Shown: positions 49,801 to 58,840, counted from the stretch's first letter. The stretch: DNA of 64,000 nt from an uncultured Clostridia bacterium (GCA_946183365.1 CAMHAH010000004.1:119583-183582), one strand, 5' to 3'. The notes: generated from the letters alone by a model not told the origin. Program-made: numbers and translations.

Positions 49801-52800
49801 TGAACGTCACCGCTATGCCCTTGTTCTTATCCACGGCAGGGAGCGTCAGCGTAAAGCTCGCCGTCTGGAATGCGCCGTAAGAATCCGTATTGTTCTGGGT
49901 GAAAGCGGAAACATAGGTGTTCAGCGTATCCTGTGTGCAGTCCACGGGGATGATCTGACCCTTGAAAATGCGGAACTTGGCGTAATTCTCCGTTCCGTCA
50001 TACGAGGTCAGGGTGTAGACCAGATTCTGGTTATAGAAGGTGTTTTTGATACTATTGCCGCTGAGACCGCCGACGGTCACGGTCGCAGAGTAGGTATCGT
50101 TCACGCCTTTCAGAATACCGTCGAAGTCATTCTTTTCCAGACTCACTATCGTCTGATTGGGGTTGGCGGAATAGCCGTCGTCATACAGGAACGTGCCGTT
50201 AAGACTCTGGTAAGGATCCCAGTCGCCGTTTTTATAGGTCGGGTCGATCGTCCACTTGAAGGGTGCGTAGATATCGCTGAGCTTGACGTAGGTGACGTTG
50301 ATCTCCCACGCAGCGCCCTGGTTATAGTAAACCAGAGAGCTTTTTGCCAAATAATAGCCGGCGTCGTTCTTGGTCAGGCTCGCGCCGACGGTCGACGCGT
50401 TAAGCGTATTTCCGTCCTTGTCCCTTGCGATCAGCTCCACGCTCTTCAGCATGTAGCCCGCGGGGACATTGGGCTTGACCTTGATATTTGTATCGACGTT
50501 GACCGGCATGAGCATCCAGCGCGAATCCGACGCGCCGCTCACCGTGTAGCCGTTATGATCCACACAGCCCTGCGCGCTGCTGTCGGTCACGACGCTGTAG
50601 TAGTCGCCGCTCATATCGTTTGCGGTAAAGCACTTGTTCGCGATCATATCGTTGCGGTTATCGACGGTCGACTGCGGGAAACCGTCGCCGCCGGTGGTAT
50701 TGTTGTCATACCATACGGGACAGAGATAATCATACACCTGTACGGTCATCGAATCCGATAACGGCAGAGCATTATCGCTTTCGTCGACCGCGCTCTGGGT
50801 GACGGTCAGGGGGATGTAGCTCTCCATGACCGCGTAATCCACCGCCATACCCGCGTTCGGTATATTGAGGGTGAAGCTGATCGTCTCATTGACCGATCCG
50901 GAATGCGTATAGGTCGGGCTGACGGAGATGTAATTCGCGGGATTGCCGCTGATCGTGATCAGCTGATCCTTGAAGAGGCGGAATTTACCGTACTCTATGC
51001 TTTCGTCATAGCTTTTCATCGTAAAGACGAGGTTGACGTAGTAGAGCGAGTTGCTGCCGATATTCACCGTGACGGGATTTGTCGCGCTGCTGTCAGACTT
51101 TTTATCATTCTTGATCTGAACGTCGATGGTATCGGGAGCATTGCTGATATAGGTCCTGGTGACGTTCTTTGTCTTGAAGGTATCGCTGGACTGATTATCC
51201 TCTTGGAATTTCGCGGTCAGCTGAGTCGTCGGCCAGTAATCGCCCGCGCCGTAGGAGCTGCGGTCGCGCATCCACTTGAAATTGACAAAATCCTCCGCGT
51301 CCTTCTTGTAGTTGACATAGATGACGATTTTGTCGGCGGCGATATAGTTGGAGTTCCACGAATCGGTGCTGCCGTATTCCATCCATGTGGTGCCGGTCTC
51401 AGAGATATTATTGCCGCGCATATTATCGTGGTGACCGAAGCCGGAGACAAACGTCTGATTGGTCATTGTTTCTTTTGTTCTGATCGTCTCGTTGGTACGG
51501 CTTTTGACCTCATAGTACAAGCTGTCATAATAATAGCCGTCCGCGCCGCGCGGTTTGACGTTCAAGCCGTAGTAATAATAGCCCTTCGCCATCCACGACT
51601 TGGTGCTCGCGCCCGCGGCGTTGTACGCATTGACAAAGCCGTCGCTCGCCGTCAGCTGAGAGTAATAATCCGTCGTATCATTGACGTAAAAATACTTATT
51701 GGCAGAGTAGTCGGTTTCGTAGGAAGTAGAATATTTATACTGTGTGATCTCGCTCGTGAAAGCGTCCGTTGCCTGCCCGATCACATTCCCGTCGTCGTCC
51801 AGAATCTGCTGGACGATCTCGACCGGGATGTAGGTGTACATCGGGGTGAAGGTGACCTGCATGCCGCTTTGGGGCACAGTCAGGTCAAAGGTCAGCCCCT
51901 CGCACACGCCGTAGGTATTTTCAACCGTAGAGACGGTCTTATTGGACACATACTGATCCAGCGTTGTCTGATCGCAGTCAACAGGGATGATATCGTCATG
52001 ATACACTCTGAACTTGGCGTAAACAGAATTATCGGAAGGGTTCGTCAGGTTGTAAACGAGGTTGGTATTATAGAACGCCGAAACAGGCAAGTTATCGCCG
52101 CCGAGCGTGACGGTGACCTTCTCGTCGCCCTCATTCTGATAATTCACCACGCCGTCAAAGTTCGTGTTGGTGACAGTATAGGTACTGGACACGGGGCTCG
52201 CGATCCTGCCGGTGATGGTCGTCAGGGGCTTTGCGTTCTCGTTTGTGTCCGCGCCGGCGACGGTCGTGTCGATAATCCACTTGAACGGACGGTACTCATA
52301 CTGTTCCGCGGTCGGGTCGGTGTCGGTATCGTTGAAGTAGATATCGAGCGAAGTGGTGGAGGCATTGTTATAGCGATAGTACTCTGCCGTCGCCATATTG
52401 ATCACGCCGTCCACAGCTCGGAACGGCACCTTGACGTAATCGCCGTTCTCGTCCTGATAGGTCAGCACCGCGAGGCGGAGCTTGCGGACGTTCGTGCCGT
52501 CGCTGAGCTTATCGTTTCCGCTGTAGGTGATTTGATAGGAGCCGTTGGAGCTGATATAATAATCCGACGTGCTGTCGGTACTGCTGTTTAAAGTGATCGA
52601 ATTAGCGCTAAAACTGTTGCTTTGTCTGAAAAATCCCTTAGGAGTACCGGTACCCTCCAATTTCACCGTGCCTGTACGGGGATTATCAGAATCAGTGATT
52701 ACATTGATCTGCGTCTTAGTATGAGAGTAATACGCCTTCACGTCGATGTAGATACCGCCGTGATAATCTTTCAGTCCGGTGACCGTCGCAATGTTATTGC

Positions 52801-55069
52801 TGTTATTGGTGATATTGGAATAAGTGATATTGAACCGAGCAGTGACGTCGGTATCGGTCTTTTCACCGTTTTCATCCAACGCATAGATCTTGATTTCTTT
52901 AAAAAGCACCCTATCGTTTTGGTTGCTGCCGGCATATTGAATATCAATCCTGTCATAGTCGGCTCCGTCAAAGTCAGCGTAATAGCCCTCGAAGCTGTTC
53001 GCGGTATACGCCTGTGAGATAACGTAAGTCATTCCGGTTTTCGCGCTGTTCAGGAAGGCGGAATAAGAATTGTTGCTGCTGTTCTTTGCCGTCAGACAGG
53101 TTGCAGCCGCGCTGTCAACATCCGCTTTATCGTTCAGAAAGCTGACGCTGCCCTTGATGTGGTTATAATCCAGCTTCTTGTAGGTGATGACGACCGTTCC
53201 TCTTGCGTTGATGAAATCCGTATGATCCGTATCCAGCTTAACGCTGTTATTACTGCCGCCTCTCGGCTGACCTACCGGATTATTCGTACAAAAGCTGCTG
53301 ATATCCAGTTCGGTGCCGTTTTCGTTATACACCTTGACGTCGCTGATGTATGAGAACGGTGTGATATAAAAATCATAGTTGTTCGCGGGATAATACATCG
53401 CGTGCTGGCATCCGTCGAGGAAGCTGTCGTAGCCGGAATAAGAGCGTCTGCCGATGTAATTGCCGTCGGGGAAAGAGTCGCTGTAGGTTCCTGTGCCGTC
53501 ATAGAGCAGATAACGGTTGATATATCCGTGGGCGGAGGGATCATCCGTATAGCTGTTACCCACCGTGGACTCGTGACTCGCGTCACCCTTGACAACAAAG
53601 TTCGCGACGTGCATGGTTTTACTGCCGTAGTCCGCCAGCGTGCCGGTGAACGGCGCGCCGTAGGTCACGTCGATGGTGATATCGCCGGTAACATTCTGCA
53701 GCTCAAAGAAGCCGAACACGCCGGTCTTGGTGCTCTCGAGGAAGTACTGATAATACTTCTGACCACCGAAGAACTCCTGCGTCAGATCTGCTCCGCCCGC
53801 CGTGACCTTGACAGCCGTCACGCTGACGACGTTCGCCGAGGTATCGCGCGAATCCTTGACGTTGAAAGTCGGGGTATAATCTGCGGTCGGGATCGTAAAG
53901 GTGTATGAACCGCCGTCCGCGATCTTTGACGATTGAGTCGGGGTATCACTCGACGTATCTGCGTAATACTCGATCGTCTGATAATTCGCGTTGTCAAAGC
54001 CGTCGGGATAATGTGCTTTGACGGTAACGGTGTAATCAGTGCCGTCCGAGGGCTCGGCAGGTGTATAGGTCGTATCGGAAAAGTAGAAATACACCTTAGC
54101 GCGGCTGCTGGTCTCACGCGGAAGATATTCGGGTAGGGTGAAAGTAAGGCTGTTGTTCTCGTCAGTATAGGTCCGGATCACACTGCTGCCGTCCTGCGCC
54201 TTATAGATCAGCTGCGCCATGCGCAGATTTTTGTCCGAGCCGTTGTAGGTCGCGGTATAGTTTGCGCCGGACGCAATGCGGATGTTCTCGGTCGAGCCGC
54301 TGTAGTTCTGGCTTTGGTAGTAATAGCGTGTACCCGTTCCCGGAGCAATGCAGCCGTATTCATTCGTCGTAATGGTAATGCTGCCGCTGTTGGTTGAATC
54401 CTCAGCGTTCACAAAGACGATATCGGTATAGGAATCGCGCACGTATGACTGCGCTTCGATATAAATATCGCCGGTGTAGGTATTCAGCCCGTCGATATAA
54501 CCGTAGCCGTCGGTAGTGTCGTCTACTGCCCCGATTACTGAGCTGGCGATAGCGTCCGTATAGCTGACCGTAAAAGAGCTTGTGATCTCCTCACCCTTGA
54601 CGTCGCCGTCAAGCAGCTGATAGATATGGATGGAATCTCTCTTGATCGTCTCATTAACTCCGGCATGATTGCGCCGCAGCATGAGACGGAAATCCACAGA
54701 GTTATCCATATAGCCCGTCACGGTACCGCCCGCGCTGTGCGTCAGCTCAGCTGAAAAGGAGCCCGTCAAAGAGCTCGAAAGTGCGCTGACGGACGAAGCG
54801 TCACGTCCCGTGCCGTCGGCAACAATGCTTCGGAAGCCGTAATTAAAGCTACCTGAGGACTCCTCATTGAGGTTTGTAATCTTACCGATGAACCGCTTGC
54901 GAGCGGGGGTATCCTCTCCTGTCGCGGCGATATCGTTATCCGCCGCGGTGGGCGAAAGGTCAAAGGTGCTGACAGCGAAAGCGGTGGTCGACATCAGGAT
55001 CGTCAGTACCAGTACCAGCGATATGACGGAAAAGCTGCCGCGCTTCAGCATACGGAATGGGTTGTGCAT
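43823..55069 (-). CDS. Giant secreted protein of about 3749 residues
   Basis: The start is ATG 55069 behind AGGAGGAACATT; upstream in-frame residues overlap the AraC gene end. The signal peptide is SVISLVLVLTILMSTTAFA. Residues about 930-1260, 1261-1605 and 1606-1923 are three related modules. Each opens with FKW, contains AKFR or GKFR then an I/L-rich phrase, and a YIPLxVxQ-type motif. Many other beta-rich, Tyr/Asn/Thr-rich domains follow. Residues about 3350-3749 resemble the C-terminal region of the 2267-residue giant (RYHY, FxYW, VxAKYE). There is no LPXTG; the tail is Ala/Pro/Glu-rich. It is a likely adhesin or matrix protein. AraC lies directly upstream. Confidence 0.88.
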   Translation of the reverse strand: MHNPFRMLKRGSFSVISLVLVLTILMSTTAFAVSTFDLSPTAADNDIAATGEDTPARKRFIGKITNLNEESSGSFNYGFRSIVADGTGRDASSVSALSSSLTGSFSAELTHSAGGTVTGYMDNSVDFRLMLRRNHAGVNETIKRDSIHIYQLLDGDVKGEEITSSFTVSYTDAIASSVIGAVDDTTDGYGYIDGLNTYTGDIYIEAQSYVRDSYTDIVFVNAEDSTNSGSITITTNEYGCIAPGTGTRYYYQSQNYSGSTENIRIASGANYTATYNGSDKNLRMAQLIYKAQDGSSVIRTYTDENNSLTFTLPEYLPRETSSRAKVYFYFSDTTYTPAEPSDGTDYTVTVKAHYPDGFDNANYQTIEYYADTSSDTPTQSSKIADGGSYTFTIPTADYTPTFNVKDSRDTSANVVSVTAVKVTAGGADLTQEFFGGQKYYQYFLESTKTGVFGFFELQNVTGDITIDVTYGAPFTGTLADYGSKTMHVANFVVKGDASHESTVGNSYTDDPSAHGYINRYLLYDGTGTYSDSFPDGNYIGRRSYSGYDSFLDGCQHAMYYPANNYDFYITPFSYISDVKVYNENGTELDISSFCTNNPVGQPRGGSNNSVKLDTDHTDFINARGTVVITYKKLDYNHIKGSVSFLNDKADVDSAAATCLTAKNSSNNSYSAFLNSAKTGMTYVISQAYTANSFEGYYADFDGADYDRIDIQYAGSNQNDRVLFKEIKIYALDENGEKTDTDVTARFNITYSNITNNSNNIATVTGLKDYHGGIYIDVKAYYSHTKTQINVITDSDNPRTGTVKLEGTGTPKGFFRQSNSFSANSITLNSSTDSTSDYYISSNGSYQITYSGNDKLSDGTNVRKLRLAVLTYQDENGDYVKVPFRAVDGVINMATAEYYRYNNASTTSLDIYFNDTDTDPTAEQYEYRPFKWIIDTTVAGADTNENAKPLTTITGRIASPVSSTYTVTNTNFDGVVNYQNEGDEKVTVTLGGDNLPVSAFYNTNLVYNLTNPSDNSVYAKFRVYHDDIIPVDCDQTTLDQYVSNKTVSTVENTYGVCEGLTFDLTVPQSGMQVTFTPMYTYIPVEIVQQILDDDGNVIGQATDAFTSEITQYKYSTSYETDYSANKYFYVNDTTDYYSQLTASDGFVNAYNAAGASTKSWMAKGYYYYGLNVKPRGADGYYYDSLYYEVKSRTNETIRTKETMTNQTFVSGFGHHDNMRGNNISETGTTWMEYGSTDSWNSNYIAADKIVIYVNYKKDAEDFVNFKWMRDRSSYGAGDYWPTTQLTAKFQEDNQSSDTFKTKNVTRTYISNAPDTIDVQIKNDKKSDSSATNPVTVNIGSNSLYYVNLVFTMKSYDESIEYGKFRLFKDQLITISGNPANYISVSPTYTHSGSVNETISFTLNIPNAGMAVDYAVMESYIPLTVTQSAVDESDNALPLSDSMTVQVYDYLCPVWYDNNTTGGDGFPQSTVDNRNDMIANKCFTANDMSGDYYSVVTDSSAQGCVDHNGYTVSGASDSRWMLMPVNVDTNIKVKPNVPAGYMLKSVELIARDKDGNTLNASTVGASLTKNDAGYYLAKSSLVYYNQGAAWEINVTYVKLSDIYAPFKWTIDPTYKNGDWDPYQSLNGTFLYDDGYSANPNQTIVSLEKNDFDGILKGVNDTYSATVTVGGLSGNSIKNTFYNQNLVYTLTSYDGTENYAKFRIFKGQIIPVDCTQDTLNTYVSAFTQNNTDSYGAFQTASFTLTLPAVDKNKGIAVTFSALPVYVPIKINQYVLDENGTTTSVSDNEFTARVVPRYNTSADERSIQRTYTLDSTSDYYSIINRSISDNVYTHIYDVTSASDSRLMYIYKGYSSQNGVNVTLTPKSGYMFDHISYTAKSSANNSIPLTDNGLFKLGEGYSDDNYFEVYTSDWRDLAKAADWEINIYYAPETVLTVHQLSPLTAQGNFGNVYIDDADSQTGKYLAPAYHGLNYAYKDNVTITTGASGAPVTLDSGDYKETTDTVRVKLGAKPRVKITPIGSRKIESVHFYSDAERENEIVYTLNSETSTYTLSDYSVKYGDQIYLDIVYAAQQHLDVKVYMMEPGTGSTSTLNTDSNITVTVTGVPQDDSYAFTLNSEGVNNFSTHSEQSVEVSPKTALTITTEIPSNNAGYSEYIVADVKLREGTPLSDASSKVSPETKTIHDAGGNDFVGRNYANCTIANLTTGRDGEISVYIAKMKKVNVSVYTADTSGHYGDQNGEPNGVPSETGSYVSVHSANPVNNFAFVTMASEGNYTTNEFTITSDPAKRTVSAIQGTTVSVYAQLPDSGNYVVSRVLSSGGFTSATVSRVSYVTDPSDNTKRFMRVDINTNAKIDSTFASDYDIKIYITPAQSIKITSDYKETDGSILSQNYGTVRVDGNPAQTGDIPFTVISPNIENSSTYYTTSNGHSAIYSEAKCVAGTTGLTFTITPQSNYRVSEVAFSQAGHQLTDYTVEDGDGDVKIYHFNRPMSALYDLDVHITYEIKNSATVYFRIQYTDDGTTWHQGVELGDIWLSSYNLAIERNGKDVKLINDLTDPVQPTSYKSKTFEREDTSTHGGFVDSYSHLTESPLTHEDGYYKIEVIAGSDFGCGIQNYKDGKMYVPIVNMAKISDGSTTGYRYYSDQTYANWEKLYISGNETYTYDVKLVPASTITFIDQKNNHYGDEPANVDAETHNYSITTLHGENRGTDPNVTSNMVFGRSTNSWRDYESCSNTVAYGSVFTSFTVDQEHIQPGKVVKLHLYEFPLGYTVNGLNTNFDSHYRKVTVTLNGGTASSYNFTDYTMQPDKQYVVYTEVDNIDVYVYSHGNPGNVYLVYTGTAADKFRIGDTGVQTTQITSYGYTRLDESYKNRKGPAYLVVVTDQPKEKVYPYETYFRDYNQAADEHTRQDIQSKFSDSYRAVTNADGSVQYYWYYQINPSDTRSNSSNDNYPVDNSVYFDIWWRWVSDPTPVTPDPEKPATVIVSQYERIDYNKYEPSQEATAVLYNSTQNKDVATITGAEGFFTCNVNDYINFTLTPKDGFVPEKYEYIVGGSTTSSGTIGNSFNQRISSNEVQIKIYYYRPAIRITTTNEASAPKAEITVENLSSVVTDGSNVTTLIQKTDYSKSMMVDHSSRQLITVKPQTYESIVDGSTVRKNYEVKSILLGNDRTTMLPIYSDGEILNNAYTISVTDDGDTTLLLKEDQVRNDLYLFVQLIGDVEVKTAQLVVEQYIQSADEKDENGDPLIVPCDTVKVDVSATNKDSETPLLHQGTNVSAFTMNPIGVTDENRAYTDEATLVKGSRLYVVPDSTTFPEDYKVGSYTITYGENQEQLLYNASTYEIAFGASGSPDSGVILVKIVYVPDVTDFTLRYHYKGRADTSDENGGYYDGETGAVDKTYTTTVSLKGSQLDENNQPAIGVLMDNAAAVSDLYKDCKWVFDGDEKHVAYNKDGAENTVDITADQPYHQYFVEFVYFNDQGELTTQRVEQVPLNSLVKPEGSFVTAPAKHGENDFTYWEVTSKDTGNEIARCYCAAFNLRVTGDIVVTAKYEAAVNLVSISDPVFTREQTTDESGKTSDTLYADFILAYMEQNGLLLSEKTSDEYKTGLIIEQNRTALLNKEDVTGATVSDEEMNAAKALYGADSVLKADDAKTMLLSGNASTTSGDTRYLYYAVNNVSYNNKNRVDKSLSVPNVPIYRKLVMRAYYYVYNVGTQTMELSAPVYFCFYDIGNSKSDISSAATGSAPATPDEVPAKEDQ

Positions 55070-55094
55070 AATGTTCCTCCTTTTGTTGTTCGAT

Positions 55095-56093
55095 CTATAT
55101 CCGATCACCGTTGTTCGTTTCGGCGATCTTATTCTGTCTGTGCCTGCGGCGGTACTCCAGCGGGGTCATGCCGTAGTATTGCTTAAAAAGTTTAGTGAAC
55201 TTCGTCTGCATCGCGTAGCCGACGCGGTCGGATATATCGCCGACCTTCATGTTGGTCTCCACCAGCCTGTCCGCTGCCCACTCCATGCGCACCTTGATCT
55301 GATACTCCTTGAAGCCGTAGCCATACACCTGCTTGAAATACTTCTTAACGGTGGTATCACTCAACCCGTACTTCTCGCCGAACTGCGCCGCCGTGTACTT
55401 CGTGCCGAAGTCATCGGTCAGACAGCGGTAGATGTCCGCGGCGATCTGCTTCTGCTTTTTGCTGAGCTGACCGTCCTGTTTGCTTTTCAAGTCAGACCCG
55501 AGGTTATGACCGATCTCGACGGTCGCGGCGAGGATGACAATGCCCGCCTTGTTCTCGAAGCCCGCTTCAAGCAGCTTATCGAGAATCTGATCGGTCGACT
55601 TGGAATAAGCAAACAAGTAACCGTCCGCGTCGAAGATATCCTCCTCCGGCAGTCCCATCGACTCGATCACCACGCGCAGCATGCGGAACATGGGGCTTTC
55701 CTCCACCAGCGTGTCCACCTGCATCGTGATCTCGACGCCTGTGAAGCGGGCAGTCGTGAAATCAAAGCTGCGGTCGTCGCCGACGCTGTAGTCCATCATC
55801 ACCTGCCCCGCAGGGAGGATATTCTTTTTGCCGTTTACCGTAAATTCGCAGCTGCCGTGCTTGCAGATCAGCGTGCGCAGGTAACGCCCGCCGTCTCCGC
55901 GGCGAAAGCCGAGCTTCCACAGATCAGGCAGCTCCGGTGAATAAATATCATAAAAGATGATCTGCATGCTCTTAAACGGATGGTAGGAAATGATCCGTCC
56001 CTCACCGTCCTCGAGCAGCAGCTCGACGCGCTTTTCGCGGTCGTTGTCCAGCAGCTCATGCTCGTCCAGATGACTGACTTTTTTGACTCCCAT
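55095..56093 (-). CDS. AraC family transcriptional regulator
   Basis: The start is ATG 56093 behind AAGGGGTGAAACG. The 332-residue protein has an N-terminal sensing half (residues 1-210) and a C-terminal AraC double helix-turn-helix: YTAAQFGEKYGLSDTTVKKY, then VGDISDRVGYAMQTKFTKLF and the closing GMTPLEYRRRHR. It stops 26 bases before the start of the giant gene, so it is co-transcribed with it and probably controls the operon in response to an unknown signal. The sensing half matches no effector domain I can name. Confidence 0.9.
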   Translation of the reverse strand: MGVKKVSHLDEHELLDNDREKRVELLLEDGEGRIISYHPFKSMQIIFYDIYSPELPDLWKLGFRRGDGGRYLRTLICKHGSCEFTVNGKKNILPAGQVMMDYSVGDDRSFDFTTARFTGVEITMQVDTLVEESPMFRMLRVVIESMGLPEEDIFDADGYLFAYSKSTDQILDKLLEAGFENKAGIVILAATVEIGHNLGSDLKSKQDGQLSKKQKQIAADIYRCLTDDFGTKYTAAQFGEKYGLSDTTVKKYFKQVYGYGFKEYQIKVRMEWAADRLVETNMKVGDISDRVGYAMQTKFTKLFKQYYGMTPLEYRRRHRQNKIAETNNGDRI

Positions 56094-56109
56094 CGTTTCA
56101 CCCCTTGGT

Positions 56110-56132
56110 GCGATCTTATCAAATAAGATCGC
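56110..56132 (-). promoter_or_regulatory. Hairpin in the AraC leader
   Basis: GCGATCTTAT and ATAAGATCGC form a perfect 10-bp stem around CAA, just before the AraC ribosome site. It could control AraC translation or transcript stability. The gap 56133-56341 shows no gene. Confidence 0.55.
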
Positions 56133-56341
56133 CGTATTTCCTCTCCCTGTACGGGATCGGTCATGATGTAAAATAAACCTGTTTGATTGTAACATATTGG
56201 TTTTTCAATTACCACTACCCAAACAGTTTCTTGAACCTTTCAGAGCGATAATCGCGTCATTTTTGAAAATTTTTCCTATTACCTCTTACTACTTGAAAGC
56301 TATTTCGGTAATAAAAACTATTTACAGTATTCTGAATAGTC

Positions 56342-56617
56342 TTAACCATTGAACACCTCCTCCGTTCCTTGTAGATTGACCGCTTGAATATATCCTGAGT
56401 TGACTGCCCTGGTGATCTGGTTGAGGTTATTACCGATCGCTCGAAGCTCATAAGCAATACGGTCAACTCCTTCCATAACAATGATTGGTTTGTCCAAAGC
56501 ACATCTTCTCAGATACTCACTGATGCTCAGATCCGAGGCATCCACCTTTTTCATAATGATAGATTTTTCTTCTTCCGTCGCTCTGAATTTCATAATACAA
56601 TTCCTTGTTTCTTTCAA
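56342..56617 (-). pseudogene. MobC-like protein, C-terminally truncated copy C
   Basis: From TTG 56617 the product (KETRNCIMKFRATEEEKSII) matches the MobC proteins at 30867 and 63582 through ITRAVNSGYIQAVNLQGTEEV, then ends FNG and stop instead of the LGQLWQSLNSLQQSV tail. The relaxase and integrase that should follow are absent. It marks the deletion point of an old element copy and lies upstream, on the same strand, of the AraC operon. The RHH part is intact, so DNA binding could persist. Confidence 0.8.
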
Positions 56618-56655
56618 CCTACATACCTCCAATCTCTAATACAATTTGCTTCATA

Positions 56656-56753
56656 GGGGTGCGGGCCTAGCCCGCATTCGCCTTGTTCGGCGGCCAACGA
56701 AGGCCGTCGTAACACAAAGGCGAAACTGGCGATATATACCTAAGTGTATACCA
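56656..56753. repeat. Conserved cruciform, oriT-like, copy C
   Basis: Same nested palindrome as at 31220 with few changes, upstream of the truncated mobC. If it is a working transfer origin it could be mobilised in trans by the relaxase of copy B or D. Confidence 0.6.
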
Positions 56754-57075
56754 CTTTTTAGCCTTTCATCACACCATAGCTTCTACCAATTCTATTGAAA
56801 GAAGAAATGAGCCTAACTTCACTTTGAAGGTACCCCTATATACTATTATAATCACGAGTAGTACGATAAGGGGTACTCTGAGACGGTATATTTCCATCAG
56901 AGAATAAAAACAGAACTATTTTCATAAAAAGAACGCAACACATGATCTGTAACCACCTATTGGAATTACCGCCACAGATGCTCACAAATCGTCCGTGTTG
57001 CGTTTTAATTCATGCTTCGAGTTTGTATCGGCAGAGGAAGAATATCTCGATAAACGTGAACAGCAGGGACAGATA
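56754..57075. repeat. Right-end remnant of the mobile element, copy C
   Basis: Parts match 31318-31676 and 42235-42374 (CACAAATCGTC, a TCGGCAGAGGA-like stretch, GTGAACAGC). No gene is seen. The final hairpin of the other copies is degraded here. Confidence 0.55.
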
Positions 57076-57114
57076 CTCCATCAGTTTATTCTAATAATTC
57101 TAACCTAATGACTA

Positions 57115-57143
57115 TTGATACTTTCTTGATTTTATGATAATAT
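57115..57143 (+). promoter_or_regulatory. Promoter of the four-gene cassette
   Basis: TTGATA (57115-57120), 17 bases, TAATAT (57138-57143); about 48 bases before the GNAT start. Confidence 0.65.
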
Positions 57144-57190
57144 TTTTCTAACTTATGAAGTATCTGAGTGTCTGTTATGTGAGGAACAAA

Positions 57191-57958
57191 ATGACTAATA
57201 AAGAAATATTGGAGATTGCTTTGCAGCAATCGTCGTATGATTGCAACTGTGAGGCTGACGCTTTTATGTCTGAACAAAATGTTGTGACAATATCTAAGAA
57301 AAATGCCAAAGCAAGGAGATATGTTCCACTGCCTTTAGAATGTGACCTTGTTTCTTATGGCAACAACATTGTAGCACAGGTCAGTGAACGGACGAAATCA
57401 GCCGTATCGGAATACATCAACACATTCGATGCATACCGCTGTTTTGAAACGCCGCAAATCAATATGTTGAATGATTTGCTTGCTCCGTTTGATTTGAAAG
57501 TTTGCTTTATGGCGGAGTATTTTCTGCCGGACGTAACTAAGCTAAAGGAGCTTGACTGCGGTTATGAACTGCGTGTTTTACATAAAGATGACTTTGCAGA
57601 TTTGTACACGGAACAGTGGAGCAACTGCATGACATTTCACGATAGAGAAAGAGATGTGCTGGCTGTCGGAGCGTATGATAACGGTAAATTGATTGGGCTT
57701 GCAGGCTGCTCCGCCGATTGCGAAATGATGTATCAAATCGGCGTGGATGTGCTTCCCGAATACAGACGAAAAGGTATTGCTTCCGCCGTAACAAGCAGAT
57801 TGGCTCTTGAAGTATTGGCACTGGGCAGGGTTCCATTTTACTGCGCCGCTTGGTCGAATATCAAATCCGTCCGCAACGCTGTCAAGAGTGGATTTCGTCC
57901 TGCGTGGGTAGTATTAACAGCGAGACACAGTGAGTTTGTTAATAAGATGATTAAATGA
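57191..57958 (+). CDS. GNAT family N-acetyltransferase
   Basis: The start is ATG 57191 (MTNKEILEIALQQSSYDCNC) behind GAGGA; an ATG 36 bases upstream has none. The 255-residue protein has a long N-terminal part (residues 1-125) and a GNAT domain at about 130-255: LAVGAYDNGKLIGLAGCSAD, IGVDVLPEYRRKGIASAVTS (acetyl-CoA loop) and NIKSVRNAVKSGFRPAWV. It transfers acetyl from acetyl-CoA to an unknown amine. It is first in an operon with phosphotransferase, methyltransferase and S66 peptidase genes. A role in antibiotic or toxic-peptide modification is possible from context only. Confidence 0.85.
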   Translation: MTNKEILEIALQQSSYDCNCEADAFMSEQNVVTISKKNAKARRYVPLPLECDLVSYGNNIVAQVSERTKSAVSEYINTFDAYRCFETPQINMLNDLLAPFDLKVCFMAEYFLPDVTKLKELDCGYELRVLHKDDFADLYTEQWSNCMTFHDRERDVLAVGAYDNGKLIGLAGCSADCEMMYQIGVDVLPEYRRKGIASAVTSRLALEVLALGRVPFYCAAWSNIKSVRNAVKSGFRPAWVVLTARHSEFVNKMIK

Positions 57959-57991
57959 GATGTGCTATGTAAACAGATTGGAGAATAATAA

Positions 57992-58792
57992 ATGAAAGAT
58001 TCTGTTTTACCGGAAACAATTCAAAAAGCTGTCGGTACAGAAAAATATACGGTAGATAAAATTGGAGAATCCGGTTCCGAGGTCAGGATATATGACCGGT
58101 ATGTATTGAAGATTCAGCCCCAAAGTCCGGAGACGGATAATGAATATCAAATGATAAAATGGCTTAACGGTCATCTGCCGGTTCCTTCCATAGCGACGTA
58201 TGAAATACATAACAGGCTTGCCTATACGCTGATGACCAAAGCCGAGGGTAAAATGCTTTGCGATATAGATTATATGAAAACGCCGGAGTTTGTGATCGAT
58301 ATTGCGGCAAAGGGACTGAAAATGCTGTGGAAAACGGATGTGAGTGATTGTCCGTGCAGCGTGAGCAGGCTTTCAAACCGCCTGAAGGCAGCCGAATACA
58401 ATGTTGCTCACGGTCTTGTGGATATTGAAAACACAGAGCCGGAGACCTTCGGTAAAGGCGGTTTTAAGGATCCCGGAGAGCTTCTTGAATGGCTGAAAAA
58501 CAATCGTCCGACGGAGGATATCGTTCTGACGCACGGTGATTACTGCCTGCCTAATATTTTTGCCAAAGGAAATCGTATAAGCAGTTTTATCGATCTCGGC
58601 AAGGCGGGACCTGCCGACCGCTGGCAGGATATCGCCATCGCCATCAGAAGTCTGGATCATAATTTTGACGGCAGATATTTTAGCGGTAAACCTCTTTTTG
58701 ATTTCAAACCGCGGATGTTTTTAGACGCTCTGGGTGTGGAAATGAATGAAGAAAAATACAGGTATTATTACTTGCTGGATGAGTTGTTTTGA
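57992..58792 (+). CDS. Aminoglycoside 3'-phosphotransferase-like kinase
   Basis: The 266-residue protein resembles the APH(3') family: VLKIQPQSPETDNEYQMIKW near the ATP lysine, VLTHGDYCLPNI (Brenner motif, catalytic Asp and Asn) and FIDLGKAGPADRWQDIAIAI (metal-binding Asp and the family phrase), ending YYLLDELF as in APH(3'). All key residues are present. It would phosphorylate a hydroxyl on an aminoglycoside or related compound. It differs from well-known resistance alleles by eye, so the spectrum is unknown. GGAGAATAATAA precedes the start; it lies 33 bases after the GNAT gene. Confidence 0.88.
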   Translation: MKDSVLPETIQKAVGTEKYTVDKIGESGSEVRIYDRYVLKIQPQSPETDNEYQMIKWLNGHLPVPSIATYEIHNRLAYTLMTKAEGKMLCDIDYMKTPEFVIDIAAKGLKMLWKTDVSDCPCSVSRLSNRLKAAEYNVAHGLVDIENTEPETFGKGGFKDPGELLEWLKNNRPTEDIVLTHGDYCLPNIFAKGNRISSFIDLGKAGPADRWQDIAIAIRSLDHNFDGRYFSGKPLFDFKPRMFLDALGVEMNEEKYRYYYLLDELF

Positions 58793-58840
58793 TAAATGCC
58801 TTTTGTGAAAAAAACGGAAAAGTAAAGGTAGGTTGAAATT

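Noticed and set aside
50903..52591. 562-residue plus-strand frame, and 47513-48643 likewise
   Set aside because: Antisense shadows of the ~3749-residue gene; composition (Ile/Arg/Val-rich) is typical of antisense frames.
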